DNA of 64,000 nucleotides from Lactobacillus crispatus (lineage in GTDB: Bacteria; Bacillota; Bacilli; Lactobacillales; Lactobacillaceae): contig NZ_CP072197.1 in the NCBI RefSeq assembly GCF_018987235.1, positions 310,001 through 374,000 on the forward strand. Reading direction: 5' to 3'. The notes under the pieces were generated by a model, which did not search any database, had not been told where the DNA came from, and saw only the letters and a list, made by a program, of their open reading frames with translations. Below, piece by piece: positions 9,609 through 20,000 of this stretch (position 1 is its first letter; each line of letters starts with the position of its first letter). The translations under genes were made by a program, and so were the position numbers.

Positions 9609-10634
9609 GTGAATAACAGCTGGAAAATTCGCGATATCACCATTCCAAACCGAGTTGTTGTTGCGCCGATGGCGGGAGTTTCAAACTCTGCATTCCGCGT
9701 TGTCTGTAAGGAATTCGGAGCGGGGCTGGTTGTCTGCGAAATGATTTCTGATCATGGGATCATTTATGGAAATAAAAAGACATTAAGTATGATGGATGTT
9801 GATCCGCGTGAACACCCAATGAGCATTCAAATCTTTGGCGGAAGCGAGGAAACTTTGCTTCAAGCTGCTCAATATATTGATCAACATACCGATGCGGATA
9901 TTATTGATATTAATATGGGTTGTCCTGTACCTAAAGTAACAAAGACTGATGCAGGTTCGAAGTGGCTACTTGATTCAAACAAGATTTATCAGATGGTTCA
10001 CGCAGTAGTGCAGAACGTTAAAAAGCCGGTTTCTGTTAAAATGAGAACAGGCTGGGATAAAAAGCATATTTTTGCTGTAGAAAATGCTTTAGCTGCTCAA
10101 GAAGCAGGCGCAAGCATGATTGCGATGCATGGTAGAACACGTAAACAAATGTATCAAGGTGAAGCTGACTGGAAAGTATTACATGATGTTGCCCAGGTGC
10201 TAGATGTGCCTTTTGTGGCTAATGGTGATATTAGAACACCCGAATTAGCTAAAAAAGCATTGGATGAGATCGGTTGTACTGCAGTAATGGTCGGTCGTGC
10301 TGCCTTAGGTAATCCGTGGATTCTGAAGGATATGGTTCACTATCTTGAAACTGGTGAAAAATTACAACCGCAAACTGTTCGCGAGAAGGTTGAAACGGCC
10401 AAACACCAGTTACATGCACTCGTTAAGATTCACGGTGAAAAGCGTGCTGTACCAGAATTTCGACAACAAGCTGCATACTATTTAAAGGGAATTCCCCGTT
10501 CGGCCCGTACTCGTGCTAAAATAAATGAGGTCTGGACGCGTCAAGAAGTATATGACTTGCTCGATAATTTTGTTGATGAATATGAAAAAAGAGAAGAAGC
10601 TCGTGCTGCACGACGCGCGGTAATGAACAAATAA
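9609..10634 (+). CDS. dusB: tRNA-dihydrouridine synthase DusB
   Basis: FMN enzyme that reduces uridines in the tRNA D-loop to dihydrouridine. The TIM-barrel motifs are present: VVVAPMAGVSNSAFR at the N-terminus, the DINMGCPVPKV loop holding the catalytic cysteine, KPVSVKMRTGWD, FVANGDI and VMVGRAALGNPW for FMN phosphate binding. I place the start at GTG 9609, seven bases after AAAGGA; a TTG at 9606 in the same frame is closer to the RBS. About 341 residues, normal length. lysS follows after 15 bases with its own RBS, so the two are probably co-transcribed. Confidence 0.93.
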   Translation: MNNSWKIRDITIPNRVVVAPMAGVSNSAFRVVCKEFGAGLVVCEMISDHGIIYGNKKTLSMMDVDPREHPMSIQIFGGSEETLLQAAQYIDQHTDADIIDINMGCPVPKVTKTDAGSKWLLDSNKIYQMVHAVVQNVKKPVSVKMRTGWDKKHIFAVENALAAQEAGASMIAMHGRTRKQMYQGEADWKVLHDVAQVLDVPFVANGDIRTPELAKKALDEIGCTAVMVGRAALGNPWILKDMVHYLETGEKLQPQTVREKVETAKHQLHALVKIHGEKRAVPEFRQQAAYYLKGIPRSARTRAKINEVWTRQEVYDLLDNFVDEYEKREEARAARRAVMNK

Positions 10635-12200
<1,566 letters not shown>

Positions 12201-12222
12201 TATCAAATTTTGATATAAAAAT

Positions 12223-12265
12223 AAATCTCATATCTGTGTTTTGAAACATGGGTATGAGATTTTTT
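12223..12265 (+). terminator. Intrinsic terminator after lysS
   Basis: Stem AAATCTCATA / TATGAGATTT with a 20-base loop, then Ts. Confidence 0.8.
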
Positions 12266-12281
12266 GTTTATTCAAGGACTG

Positions 12282-12308
12282 TTGACATAAAGGTGCTTTG
12301 GTTATAAA
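12282..12308 (+). promoter_or_regulatory. Candidate sigma-A promoter of the secreted protein gene
   Basis: TTGACA at 12282-12287 and TATAAA at 12303-12308, spacing 15 (16-17 would be better). A GGAGGG RBS follows near 12330. Confidence 0.5.
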
Positions 12309-12342
12309 CTGCAAATGATTTTATTTTTGGAGGGATAGATTT

Positions 12343-13272
12343 ATGAAATTAAAAAAGATTGGATCTCTGTTTTTAGCGTTATTCTTTTTTAGTTTAGTGG
12401 CTATAGGATTAACTACTAATCAAGCAGTTAAAGCAGATGATGATGATGAAGATTATCATGCTTCATCTGAACAATTGATAAATAAATTTTTTAATGAGCG
12501 TGAATTGTTAAAAAACGGAGCTCGTGCAGAAATTTTAGATGAGTCACAACCTGGGACTTGGTATGAACATACATTTATTATTTACAATGATCAATATCAT
12601 GATTTTGATCATATGCCTTACGGTACTTATACAATTGCAAATGAAATGTATGTAAAGAATTGGAAAAAGCCAAGTGACCAAAACCTAAGATTGACTTTCT
12701 ATTCGACTATTAATAATCCTAGAACGGATGCGGCAATTCGAGATAATATTCAAGGCTCCGTTGACATTCCGGCTGGTAAAGACAGCGGATATAGTTTCTG
12801 GGTTATTAAGGTTCGTTGTGATAAAGATGGATTAAAAGTTTTATCTCACAAAGATTATGATCACGATCCAGCTTCACCATATTCAGTAAAGCAAGTTAAG
12901 AATATTTTCTTAAAGAATTTAACTTTAAAGTCAGCTAAAAAGTCTGCTTTTGTAGGTAATAAACCTAAATTTAAATTTAGCAATATTTCTTTTGTTAACC
13001 CTAATATTATTAATGAAGCACGTGGTACTAATTGGAATCGTTCAATGCTTTCACATAAGGGCAAGCTTCCAGTTCACGATTATGATTTTAAAGCACATGT
13101 AAGAGTCAATAATTTTAAGCCAAGTAAAAGGAACAGAAATTATGATCTAGTAGACAAAGATGGCGATACCATCAGTGAAATTCATGTGCCTAAGAATTCT
13201 AAGAGCGGTACCGGTAATATTAAGTTGGACTTAGAGCTGACCTTTGATAGTTACTATTTTGAAGCTAAGTAA
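12343..13272 (+). CDS. Secreted protein of unknown function with acidic N-terminus
   Basis: I do not recognise a family. What can be seen: a clear Sec signal peptide (KLKK, then a hydrophobic core LFLALFFFSLVAIGL) with probable cleavage after Ala31 (AVKA). The mature protein would begin with a run of six acidic residues (DDDDED). Two halves may be distinct domains: residues 60-180 contain the aromatic segments GTWYEHTFIIYNDQYHDFDH and DSGYSFWVIKVRCD, and residues 195-309 are basic and Asn/Lys-rich (KFKFSNISFVNPNIINEA, then SGTGNIKLDLELTFDSYYF). There is no LPxTG, SLAP, LysM or lipobox, so release or non-covalent wall binding is likely. It has its own promoter and RBS, and tRNA genes follow. 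An A/T hairpin (AACTTTTT ctc AAAAAGT, 13276-13293) lies after the stop. Confidence 0.75.
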   Translation: MKLKKIGSLFLALFFFSLVAIGLTTNQAVKADDDDEDYHASSEQLINKFFNERELLKNGARAEILDESQPGTWYEHTFIIYNDQYHDFDHMPYGTYTIANEMYVKNWKKPSDQNLRLTFYSTINNPRTDAAIRDNIQGSVDIPAGKDSGYSFWVIKVRCDKDGLKVLSHKDYDHDPASPYSVKQVKNIFLKNLTLKSAKKSAFVGNKPKFKFSNISFVNPNIINEARGTNWNRSMLSHKGKLPVHDYDFKAHVRVNNFKPSKRNRNYDLVDKDGDTISEIHVPKNSKSGTGNIKLDLELTFDSYYFEAK

Positions 13273-13295
13273 TTCAACTTTTTCTCAAAAAGTAT

Positions 13296-13323
13296 TTGCA
13301 AAGAGAATAATCTTTGCTATAAT
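13296..13323 (+). promoter_or_regulatory. Promoter of first tRNA-Gly
   Basis: TTGCAA (13296-13301), 16-base spacer, TATAAT (13318-13323), placing the start just before the tRNA 5' end. Confidence 0.8.
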
Positions 13324-13335
13324 ACTTTTTGTATC

Positions 13336-13410
13336 GCGGAAGTAGTTCAGTGGTAGAACATCACCTTGCCATGGTGGGGGTCGCGGGTTCGAATCCCGTC
13401 TTCCGCTCCA
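13336..13410 (+). tRNA. tRNA-Gly (GCC), copy 1
   Basis: Complete cloverleaf: acceptor GCGGAAG / CTTCCGC, D-stem GTTC / GAAC, anticodon loop TTGCCAT with anticodon GCC, T-loop TTCGAAT, discriminator T and an encoded CCA end. It has its own promoter and terminator. Confidence 0.97.
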
Positions 13411-13414
13411 AGAC

Positions 13415-13446
13415 AAAAGCTCATCTTTGGATGAGCTTTTTATTTT
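13415..13446 (+). terminator. Terminator of first tRNA-Gly
   Basis: Eleven-base-pair stem AAAAGCTCATC / GATGAGCTTTT with a four-base loop and T-rich tail. Confidence 0.85.
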
Positions 13447-13502
13447 TCCATATATGCAGTTTTAGATGTAAGAAAACTTTTTGAATTTTTTACAAAAAAC
13501 TA

Positions 13503-13530
13503 TTGCAATGTATCAGATACCTGCTATAAT
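13503..13530 (+). promoter_or_regulatory. Promoter of second tRNA-Gly
   Basis: TTGCAA (13503-13508), 16-base spacer, TATAAT (13525-13530): the same boxes and spacing as the promoter of copy 1. Confidence 0.8.
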
Positions 13531-13543
13531 TATACTTGCTGTT

Positions 13544-13618
13544 GCGGAAGTAGTTCAGTGGTAGAACATCACCTTGCCATGGTGGGGGTCGCGGGTTCGA
13601 ATCCCGTCTTCCGCTCCA
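13544..13618 (+). tRNA. tRNA-Gly (GCC), copy 2
   Basis: Base-for-base identical to the copy about 200 bases upstream, including the encoded CCA, with a separate promoter and terminator. Doubling tRNA-Gly(GCC) fits the heavy use of GGT/GGC codons in the ribosomal genes of this window. Confidence 0.97.
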
Positions 13619-13624
13619 AGATAG

Positions 13625-13653
13625 AAGGCTCACCAAGTGGTGAGTCTTTTTTT
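13625..13653 (+). terminator. Terminator between tRNA-Gly copy 2 and tRNA-Pro
   Basis: Ten-base-pair stem around AGGCTCACC aagt GGTGAGTC, then seven Ts. The T run ends one base before the tRNA-Pro 5' end. Confidence 0.85.
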
Positions 13654-13654
13654 A

Positions 13655-13728
<74 letters not shown>

Positions 13729-13732
13729 TATA

Positions 13733-13760
13733 CAAGCTATCCGTTTGGGTAGCTTTTTTC
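13733..13760 (+). terminator. Terminator after tRNA-Pro
   Basis: Stem AAGCTATCC / GGGTAGCTT with loop GTTT and a T-rich tail. It overlaps the -35 region of the next promoter. Confidence 0.8.
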
Positions 13761-13773
13761 TTTTTGCTATAAT
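13745..13773 (+). promoter_or_regulatory. Candidate promoter of the methionine sulfoxide reductase gene
   Basis: TTGGGT (13745-13750), 17-base spacer, TATAAT (13768-13773). The -35 box lies inside the tRNA-Pro terminator stem. Confidence 0.6.
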
Positions 13774-13802
13774 ATCTTTTAAAACTTAAAGGGAGATTAA
13801 AA

Positions 13803-14258
13803 ATGACTGCAACTACTGAAGAAAAATACAAATTATTAGTGGAGCAAGCTAGAGCTTTGATTGAGGGAGAAGATGATTGGATTGCTAATACAGCCAATTT
13901 GTCAGCTCTTTTGTTTAATTCGTTAAACGATGTAAATTTTGCGGGTGTTTATCGCTATGAAAATGGTGAACTGATATTAGGTCCATTTCAGGGGATGCCA
14001 GCATGTGTTCATATTCAAATGGGAAAAGGTGTTTGTGGTACGGCTGCACAAGCAAAAACAACGCAGATTGTTAAGGATGTACATGAATTTGCTGGTCACA
14101 TTGCTTGTGATAGTGCTTCAAATTCGGAAATCGTTGTCCCAATTTTTAATCAGGGAAAACTTTGGGGCGTCTTTGATTTTGATTCGACCAAGCTAGCTAA
14201 TTTTGACGAAATTGATAAAAAGTATTTAACTGAAATAGCGAAAGCAATTTTTGCGTAA
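13803..14258 (+). CDS. msrC: Free methionine-R-sulfoxide reductase (GAF domain)
   Basis: Reduces free methionine-R-sulfoxide, an antioxidant step. The 151 residues form a single GAF domain. The three catalytic/resolving cysteines are at Cys68 (MPACVHI), Cys78 (GKGVCGTA) and Cys102 (HIACDSAS). Their spacing of 10 and 24 is identical to that of Cys84, Cys94 and Cys118 in the E. coli fRMsr enzyme, which makes the catalytic assignment solid. RBS AGGGAGA precedes the ATG. Behind it, about 100 bases lead to clpC, which seems to have its own promoter. The placement of an oxidative-repair gene next to a Clp gene may be incidental. Confidence 0.93.
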   Translation: MTATTEEKYKLLVEQARALIEGEDDWIANTANLSALLFNSLNDVNFAGVYRYENGELILGPFQGMPACVHIQMGKGVCGTAAQAKTTQIVKDVHEFAGHIACDSASNSEIVVPIFNQGKLWGVFDFDSTKLANFDEIDKKYLTEIAKAIFA

Positions 14259-14301
14259 TTATTAGAATTGGACATAATGAAGTTGAAGATAAGTCAAATT
14301 G

Positions 14302-14331
14302 TTTTACTTACTGACAAAAGAAAAGTAAAAT
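14302..14331 (+). promoter_or_regulatory. Candidate clpC promoter with overlapping inverted repeat
   Basis: TTACTT (14304-14309), 16-base spacer, TAAAAT (14326-14331). An inverted repeat TTTTACTT ... AAGTAAAA (14302-14309 and 14323-14330) spans both boxes, so a repressor or a hairpin could act here. Confidence 0.45.
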
Positions 14332-14362
14332 ACCATAACGTATTTTAAAGGGTGGTGTTTGT

Positions 14363-16843
14363 ATGGAAAATTCATATAGTAAGAGCGTTAATCAAGTATT
14401 GAAAATTGCACGTGAACAAGCACAAAATTTTCATCATCGCTTGATTGGCACAGAACATGTTTTATTGGCTCTAGTAATTGAAACTGACGGTGAAGCAGGA
14501 AAAATCTTGCGTTCATGGGGATTAACACCAACTGCAGTACGTGAAGAGATTGAGCGTTATACCGGTTATGGCTCTGCCCCTAAGACAAGCTACATGGAAA
14601 TGTCACCACGTTTGAGTTTAGCTTTGGATTATGCTAGAAGACGAGCTAATGACGATGGAGTTAAGGAAGTTAACACTAATCATGTTTTGCTGGGAATTAC
14701 TGCAAGTGAGCAGGTTTTATCAGCAATGATTTTGAAAAACTTGAATGTTGATATTCCTCGCTTGCAGCAGGATGTTGAAGACAGTTTGAGTCAAGACCAA
14801 GACTTTGGTGATTCAGCTAATTGGCTGGGTGATGATAACACGACGACTGGTCAAAAGAAGAGCAAGAGCACTACTCCTAACTTAGATAAGGTAGCAGTTA
14901 ATTTAAATCAACGTGTGCGTAATGGCGAGATTGATCCGGTGATTGGCCGTGACCAAGAAATTAAGCGTGTGATTCAAATTTTGTCTCGACGGACTAAGAA
15001 TAATCCTGTCTTAGTTGGTGAACCAGGAGTTGGTAAGACTGCTGTTGCTGAAGCGATTGCAACTGAGATTGTCAACAAAAAAGTGCCACAGGATATGCTT
15101 AAGAAACGGGTAATGGCCTTAAATTTAGGTAGTTTGGTTGCTGGGACTAAGTATCGTGGTGAGTTTGAAGACAGAATGAAGAAAATCCTGAACGAAGTCA
15201 CCAAGGATGGCAATGTCATTCTCTTTGTTGATGAAATGCATACTTTAATTGGTGCTGGTGGTGCTGAAGGTGCAATTGATGCTTCTAATATATTGAAGCC
15301 TTCGCTTGCTCGTGGCGATATTCAAATGATTGGTGCAACTACTTTTAATGAATATCAAAAGTACATTGAAAAAGATCAAGCTTTGGCACGTCGTTTTCAA
15401 CAAGTGCGCTTAAGTGAGCCTTCAAGAGATGATACTTTGACAATTATGCGTGGCTTGAAGTCGAAATATGAAAAGTTCCATCATGTGACTATTTCTGATG
15501 AGAGCTTGAAGGATGCAGTTGATTTGTCAACGCGCTATATTTCGGATCGCTTTTTGCCAGATAAGGCGATTGACTTAGTAGATGAAGCTAGTGCCGCAGT
15601 TAAGATTCGTAATAACATTAGCAATGATGCTGAGCTAGAAAAAGTTAATGAGCAAATTAAGAAACTGATTACGCAAAAGAATATGTCTGCCGCTAGTCAA
15701 AACTTTGTTAAAGCTGCTCAATTGCAGGATGAGCAGAACAACTTAGAAATGCAACGTGAAGCAATGGTAGAGAAGTTGAAAGACAAAGTTAGTGCTAAAG
15801 CTGTGGTTGAGCCAGAAGATATTGCTAAAGTGGTTTCCGACTGGACTGGCGTCCCTGTTACTCAAATGAAGCGTAATGAGTCACGGCAATTGGCTAACTT
15901 GGAAAAGATCTTGCATCAACGCGTGATTGGACAAGATAAAGCTGTTTCTGCAGTTGCCCGTGCTATTCGTCGTAGTAGAAGTGGCATCAAGGATGAGCGA
16001 CGTCCAATTGGATCATTCCTTTTCCTAGGACCAACTGGAGTTGGTAAGACAGAATTGGCTAAATCAGTTGCAGCAGCAATGTTTGGCTCGGAAGACAATT
16101 TGATTAGGCTAGATATGTCTGAATATATGGACCAAATTGCTTCAAGCAAATTAATCGGCTCAGCACCAGGTTATGTCGGTTATGAAGAAGGCGGTCAATT
16201 ATCTGAAAAGGTTCGTCGTCATCCATACTCGGTTATTTTGCTTGACGAAGTAGAAAAAGCTCATCCAGATGTCTTTAACTTGCTTTTGCAGGTTTTAGAT
16301 GAAGGATTTTTGACTGACTCCAAAGGTAGAAAAGTTGACTTTAGAAATACAATTATAATCATGACTTCTAATTTAGGTTCTCGTTCGCTCTTTGATAATA
16401 AGGCAGTCGGCTTCAATGCAGATAATGCAGATCCAGCCAAGGCGAGATCAGCTAAAGTTGAACAAGCAATCAAACAATTCTTCCGCCCAGAATTTTTAAA
16501 CAGAATCGATGAAACTATTATTTTCGATGAACTAGATAAGAAGCAGCTGCGCAATATTGTAACTTTGTTAACGCACAAGCTGGTAGTTCGTTTGCAAAAG
16601 AAGGGTATCGAATTGAAGCTATCACGGGCAGCACTGGATCAGATTGCACAAGATGGTTATGATCCAGAAAATGGTGCTCGACCATTGAGAAGAGCAATTC
16701 AAAATGATATTGAAGACAAGATTGCCGAGATGTTGATTGTAGGCGAAGTTAAGTCAGGCGACACTTTGAAAATTGGTAGTCAGCATGGACATTTGAAATT
16801 TGAAGTAGTTAATCCGAAGAAAGAAACTGTAAAAGTCAAGTGA
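14363..16843 (+). CDS. clpC: ATP-dependent Clp protease ATP-binding subunit ClpC
   Basis: Hsp100 unfoldase that feeds substrates to ClpP. The 826 residues run: Clp N-domain with its two repeats (1-150, starting SVNQVLKIAREQAQNFHHRL), linker, first AAA+ module with Walker A GEPGVGKT at 219-226, a middle domain with a UVR-like helix (FVKAAQLQDEQNNLEMQREA), and a second AAA+ module with GPTGVGKT near 556 and a conserved C-terminal LRRAIQNDIEDKIAEML. In Bacillus clpC sits in the ctsR-mcsA-mcsB-clpC operon. Here it stands alone behind msrC, with no ctsR or mcsAB, and no convincing CtsR box was found. Confidence 0.95.
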   Translation: MENSYSKSVNQVLKIAREQAQNFHHRLIGTEHVLLALVIETDGEAGKILRSWGLTPTAVREEIERYTGYGSAPKTSYMEMSPRLSLALDYARRRANDDGVKEVNTNHVLLGITASEQVLSAMILKNLNVDIPRLQQDVEDSLSQDQDFGDSANWLGDDNTTTGQKKSKSTTPNLDKVAVNLNQRVRNGEIDPVIGRDQEIKRVIQILSRRTKNNPVLVGEPGVGKTAVAEAIATEIVNKKVPQDMLKKRVMALNLGSLVAGTKYRGEFEDRMKKILNEVTKDGNVILFVDEMHTLIGAGGAEGAIDASNILKPSLARGDIQMIGATTFNEYQKYIEKDQALARRFQQVRLSEPSRDDTLTIMRGLKSKYEKFHHVTISDESLKDAVDLSTRYISDRFLPDKAIDLVDEASAAVKIRNNISNDAELEKVNEQIKKLITQKNMSAASQNFVKAAQLQDEQNNLEMQREAMVEKLKDKVSAKAVVEPEDIAKVVSDWTGVPVTQMKRNESRQLANLEKILHQRVIGQDKAVSAVARAIRRSRSGIKDERRPIGSFLFLGPTGVGKTELAKSVAAAMFGSEDNLIRLDMSEYMDQIASSKLIGSAPGYVGYEEGGQLSEKVRRHPYSVILLDEVEKAHPDVFNLLLQVLDEGFLTDSKGRKVDFRNTIIIMTSNLGSRSLFDNKAVGFNADNADPAKARSAKVEQAIKQFFRPEFLNRIDETIIFDELDKKQLRNIVTLLTHKLVVRLQKKGIELKLSRAALDQIAQDGYDPENGARPLRRAIQNDIEDKIAEMLIVGEVKSGDTLKIGSQHGHLKFEVVNPKKETVKVK

Positions 16844-16858
16844 TATTGGTGCTATACC

Positions 16859-16887
16859 TTGACAAAATGCTGAAAATATCATATAAT
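16859..16887 (+). promoter_or_regulatory. Strong sigma-A promoter of the rpoB leader
   Basis: TTGACA (16859-16864), 17-base spacer, TATAAT (16882-16887): a perfect consensus promoter, about 180 bases before the rpoB start. Confidence 0.9.
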
Positions 16888-16893
16888 TTTTGC

Positions 16894-17064
16894 TGATTTA
16901 AAAAGACTGAGATTCAGGATTTTGCTGATCTATTGTCCAGCAAAATGATAAGGGACAAAAACGACAATTGTTGTTTTTGTCTTTTTTATGCCTAAAATTG
17001 CAGTTTTTTGAATTTGTAACAGAAATGTAATATTTGCTTTCTTAGACAGAAAGGATGTTTTTCC
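16894..17064 (+). ncRNA. rpoB 5' leader RNA with hairpin and terminator (possibly the Lacto-rpoB motif)
   Basis: Between the consensus promoter and the rpoB start lie an 8-bp hairpin TTTTGCTG / CAGCAAAA (16920-16927 with 16938-16945), then a 14-bp terminator stem (16954-16981) with a T run. Transcription of rpoB from this promoter must pass the terminator, or a short RNA of about 90 bases is made. A conserved structure named Lacto-rpoB has been described in 5' leaders of rpoB in Lactobacillales. I believe this is that element but could not compare the consensus. No convincing second promoter was found after the terminator. Confidence 0.6.
16952..16987 (+). terminator. Intrinsic terminator inside the rpoB leader
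   Basis: Arms of 14 bases (GACAAAAACGACAA / TTGTTGTTTTTGTC) that are complementary except for one G-T pair, followed by TTTTTT. It lies downstream of the promoter and upstream of rpoB. Confidence 0.8.
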
Positions 17065-20000
17065 TTGTTAAATGGACACGTAGTGAACTACGGTAAACAT
17101 CGAACTAGACGTAGCTTCTCCCGCATTAAGGAAGTATTGAAGTTACCTAACTTAACTGATGTTCAAACCGAATCATATAAGTGGTTTCTTGATAAAGGCA
17201 TTAAAGAAGTCTTTGATGACATTATGCCGATTAGCGATTTCTCAGGTAAGCTTTCATTAGAATATGTTGGCTATAAATTGCAAAAGCCAAAGTATACAGT
17301 TGATGAAGCCCGTAACCATGATGCAACTTATGCTGCACCAATGCACGTTACCTTGAAATTGACTAACCAAGAAACTGGTGAAATTAAGACTCAAGATGTT
17401 TTCTTTGGTGATTTGCCATTAATGACCGAATCAGGTTCATTTATTGTTAACGGTGCTGAAAGAGTTATCGTTTCACAATTGGTAAGATCACCTGGTGTAT
17501 ATTACACTGGCGATTATGACAAGAATGGTCGTCAAATCTTTGGTACTACTGTTATTCCTAACCGTGGTGCTTGGCTTGAATATGAAACCGACGCAAAGAA
17601 CGTTTCATTTGTTCGTGTAGACCGTACTCGTAAATTGCCTCTTACTGTATTGATTAGAGCAATGGGTATTGGCTCTGACAGTGACATTATTGATATGTTT
17701 GGTCAAAGTGATACTTTGCAATTCACTTTGGACAAGGATGTTCATAAGAACCCAGCTGATTCACGTGTAGCTGAAGCCTTAAAGGATATCTATGAAAGAC
17801 TTCGTCCAGGTGAACCAAAGACTACTGATTCTTCACGTTCACTTTTGTATGCCCGTTTCTTTGATCCACGTCGTTACGATTTAGCACCTGTAGGTCGTTA
17901 CAAGATCAATAAGAAGCTTTCACTTAAGAACCGTTTATACGGTCAAACTTTAGCTGAAACTTTAGCTGATCCAGATACTGGGGAAATTGTTGCTAAGAAG
18001 GGTACTGTAGTTACCCACGAAGTAATGGATAAGTTAGCTCCATACCTTGATCGTGATGACTTTAAGATGGTAACTTACCAACCTTCAAAGGAAGGCGTAT
18101 TACCAGATCCTATTACAGTTCAAGAAATTAAGGTTTACTCAAAGGTAGACCCTGAACGTGAAGTTAAATTAATGTCAAATGGTCATATTGCTGATAACGT
18201 TAAGCATTTGACTCCAGCTGATGTTTTAGCTTCAATCAATTACTTCTTTGCATTGCAAGATGAGATTGGTACTACTGATGATATCGACCACTTGGGTAAC
18301 CGTCGTATTCGTCGTGTTGGTGAACTTCTTCAAAACCAATTTAGAATTGGTTTGGCACGTATGGAACGTGTTGTTCGTGAAAGAATGTCAATCCAAGATC
18401 CTTCAACAGTTACTCCACAACAATTGATCAACATTCGTCCAATTGTTGCAAGTATTAAGGAATTCTTTGGTTCATCACAACTTTCACAGTTTATGGATCA
18501 ACATAACCCATTAGGTGAATTGACTCATAAACGTCGTATGTCAGCCTTAGGGCCTGGTGGTTTGACCCGTGACCGTGCTGGTTATGAAGTTCGTGACGTT
18601 CACTATACTCACTATGGTCGTTTGTGTCCTATCGAAACTCCAGAAGGTCCTAACATTGGGTTGATCAACTCACTTGCTTCATATGCGATTATTAATAAGT
18701 ATGGTTTTATCGAAACCCCATACCGTCGTGTTTCTTGGAAGGACCACAAGGTTACTGATAAGATCGACTATTTGACTGCCGACGAAGAAGATAATTACAT
18801 TATCGCTGGTGCCAACACTCCATTGAATGATGATGGTTCATTTAAGGAGAAGTTGATCTTGGCTCGTCAAAAGGAAGATAACGTCGAAGTTTCTCCAGAT
18901 AAGATTGACTACATGGACGTTATTCCTAAGCAAGTTGTTTCTGTCGCTTCAGCATGTATTCCATTCCTTGAAAACGATGACTCTAACCGTGCTTTGATGG
19001 GTGCCAACCAGCAACGTCAGGCTGCACCATTAATTAATCCGCATGGTTCACTTGTTGGTACTGGTATGGAATACCGTGCTGCACACGATTCAGGTGCTGC
19101 TTTAATCGCTAAGGCTGCTGGTGTAGTTGAATACGTTGATGCTAATGAAATCCGTATTAGACGTGAAGATGGTACTTTGGACAAATACACACTTGAAAAG
19201 TACCGTCGTTCAAATAACTCTAAGTCATACAACCAAACTCCTAATGTTAAATTAGGTGATCATGTTGACAAGAGTGATGTAATTGCTAACGGTCCAACTA
19301 TGGATCATGGCGAACTTGCTTTAGGTCAAAACCCATTGATTGCCTTCATGACTTGGAATATGTACAACTATGAAGATGCCATCATGCTTTCTGAACGATT
19401 AGTTAAGGATGATGTTTATACTTCAATCAGTATTGAAGATTATGAATCAGAAGCTCGTGACACTAAGTTAGGTCCAGAAGAAATTACTAGAGAACTTCCT
19501 AATATTGGTGAGGATGCTTTGAAGGATCTTGATGCTGATGGTATCGTTCGTGTTGGTGCAGAAGTCCACGATGGCGACATTTTGGTAGGTAAGGTAACTC
19601 CTAAGGGTGTAACTGAATTATCTGCTGAAGAAAGATTACTTCACGCTATTTTCGGTGAAAAAGCTCGTGAAGTTCGTGATACTTCACTTCGTGTACCACA
19701 CGGTGGTGGCGGTATTGTTCAAGACGTTAAGGTTTATACTCGTGAAGCCGGCGATGAACTTTCACCAGGTGTTAACACAATGGTTCGTGTTTACATCGCT
19801 CAAAAGAGAAAGATTCAAGTTGGGGACAAGATGTCTGGTCGTCACGGTAACAAGGGTACTGTTGCTGCAGTTGTTCCAGAAGAAGACATGCCATACTTAC
19901 CAGATGGTACTCCAGTAGATATTTGTTTAAACCCAATGGGTGTTCCATCACGTATGAACATCGGACAGCTTCTTGAATTGCACTTAGGTGCAGCTGCTCG

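Noticed and set aside
14281..14298. CtsR-like box before clpC
   Set aside because: AGTTGAA-GATA-AGTCAAA has one extra spacer base and two mismatches against the direct-repeat consensus; no ctsR gene is present in the window.
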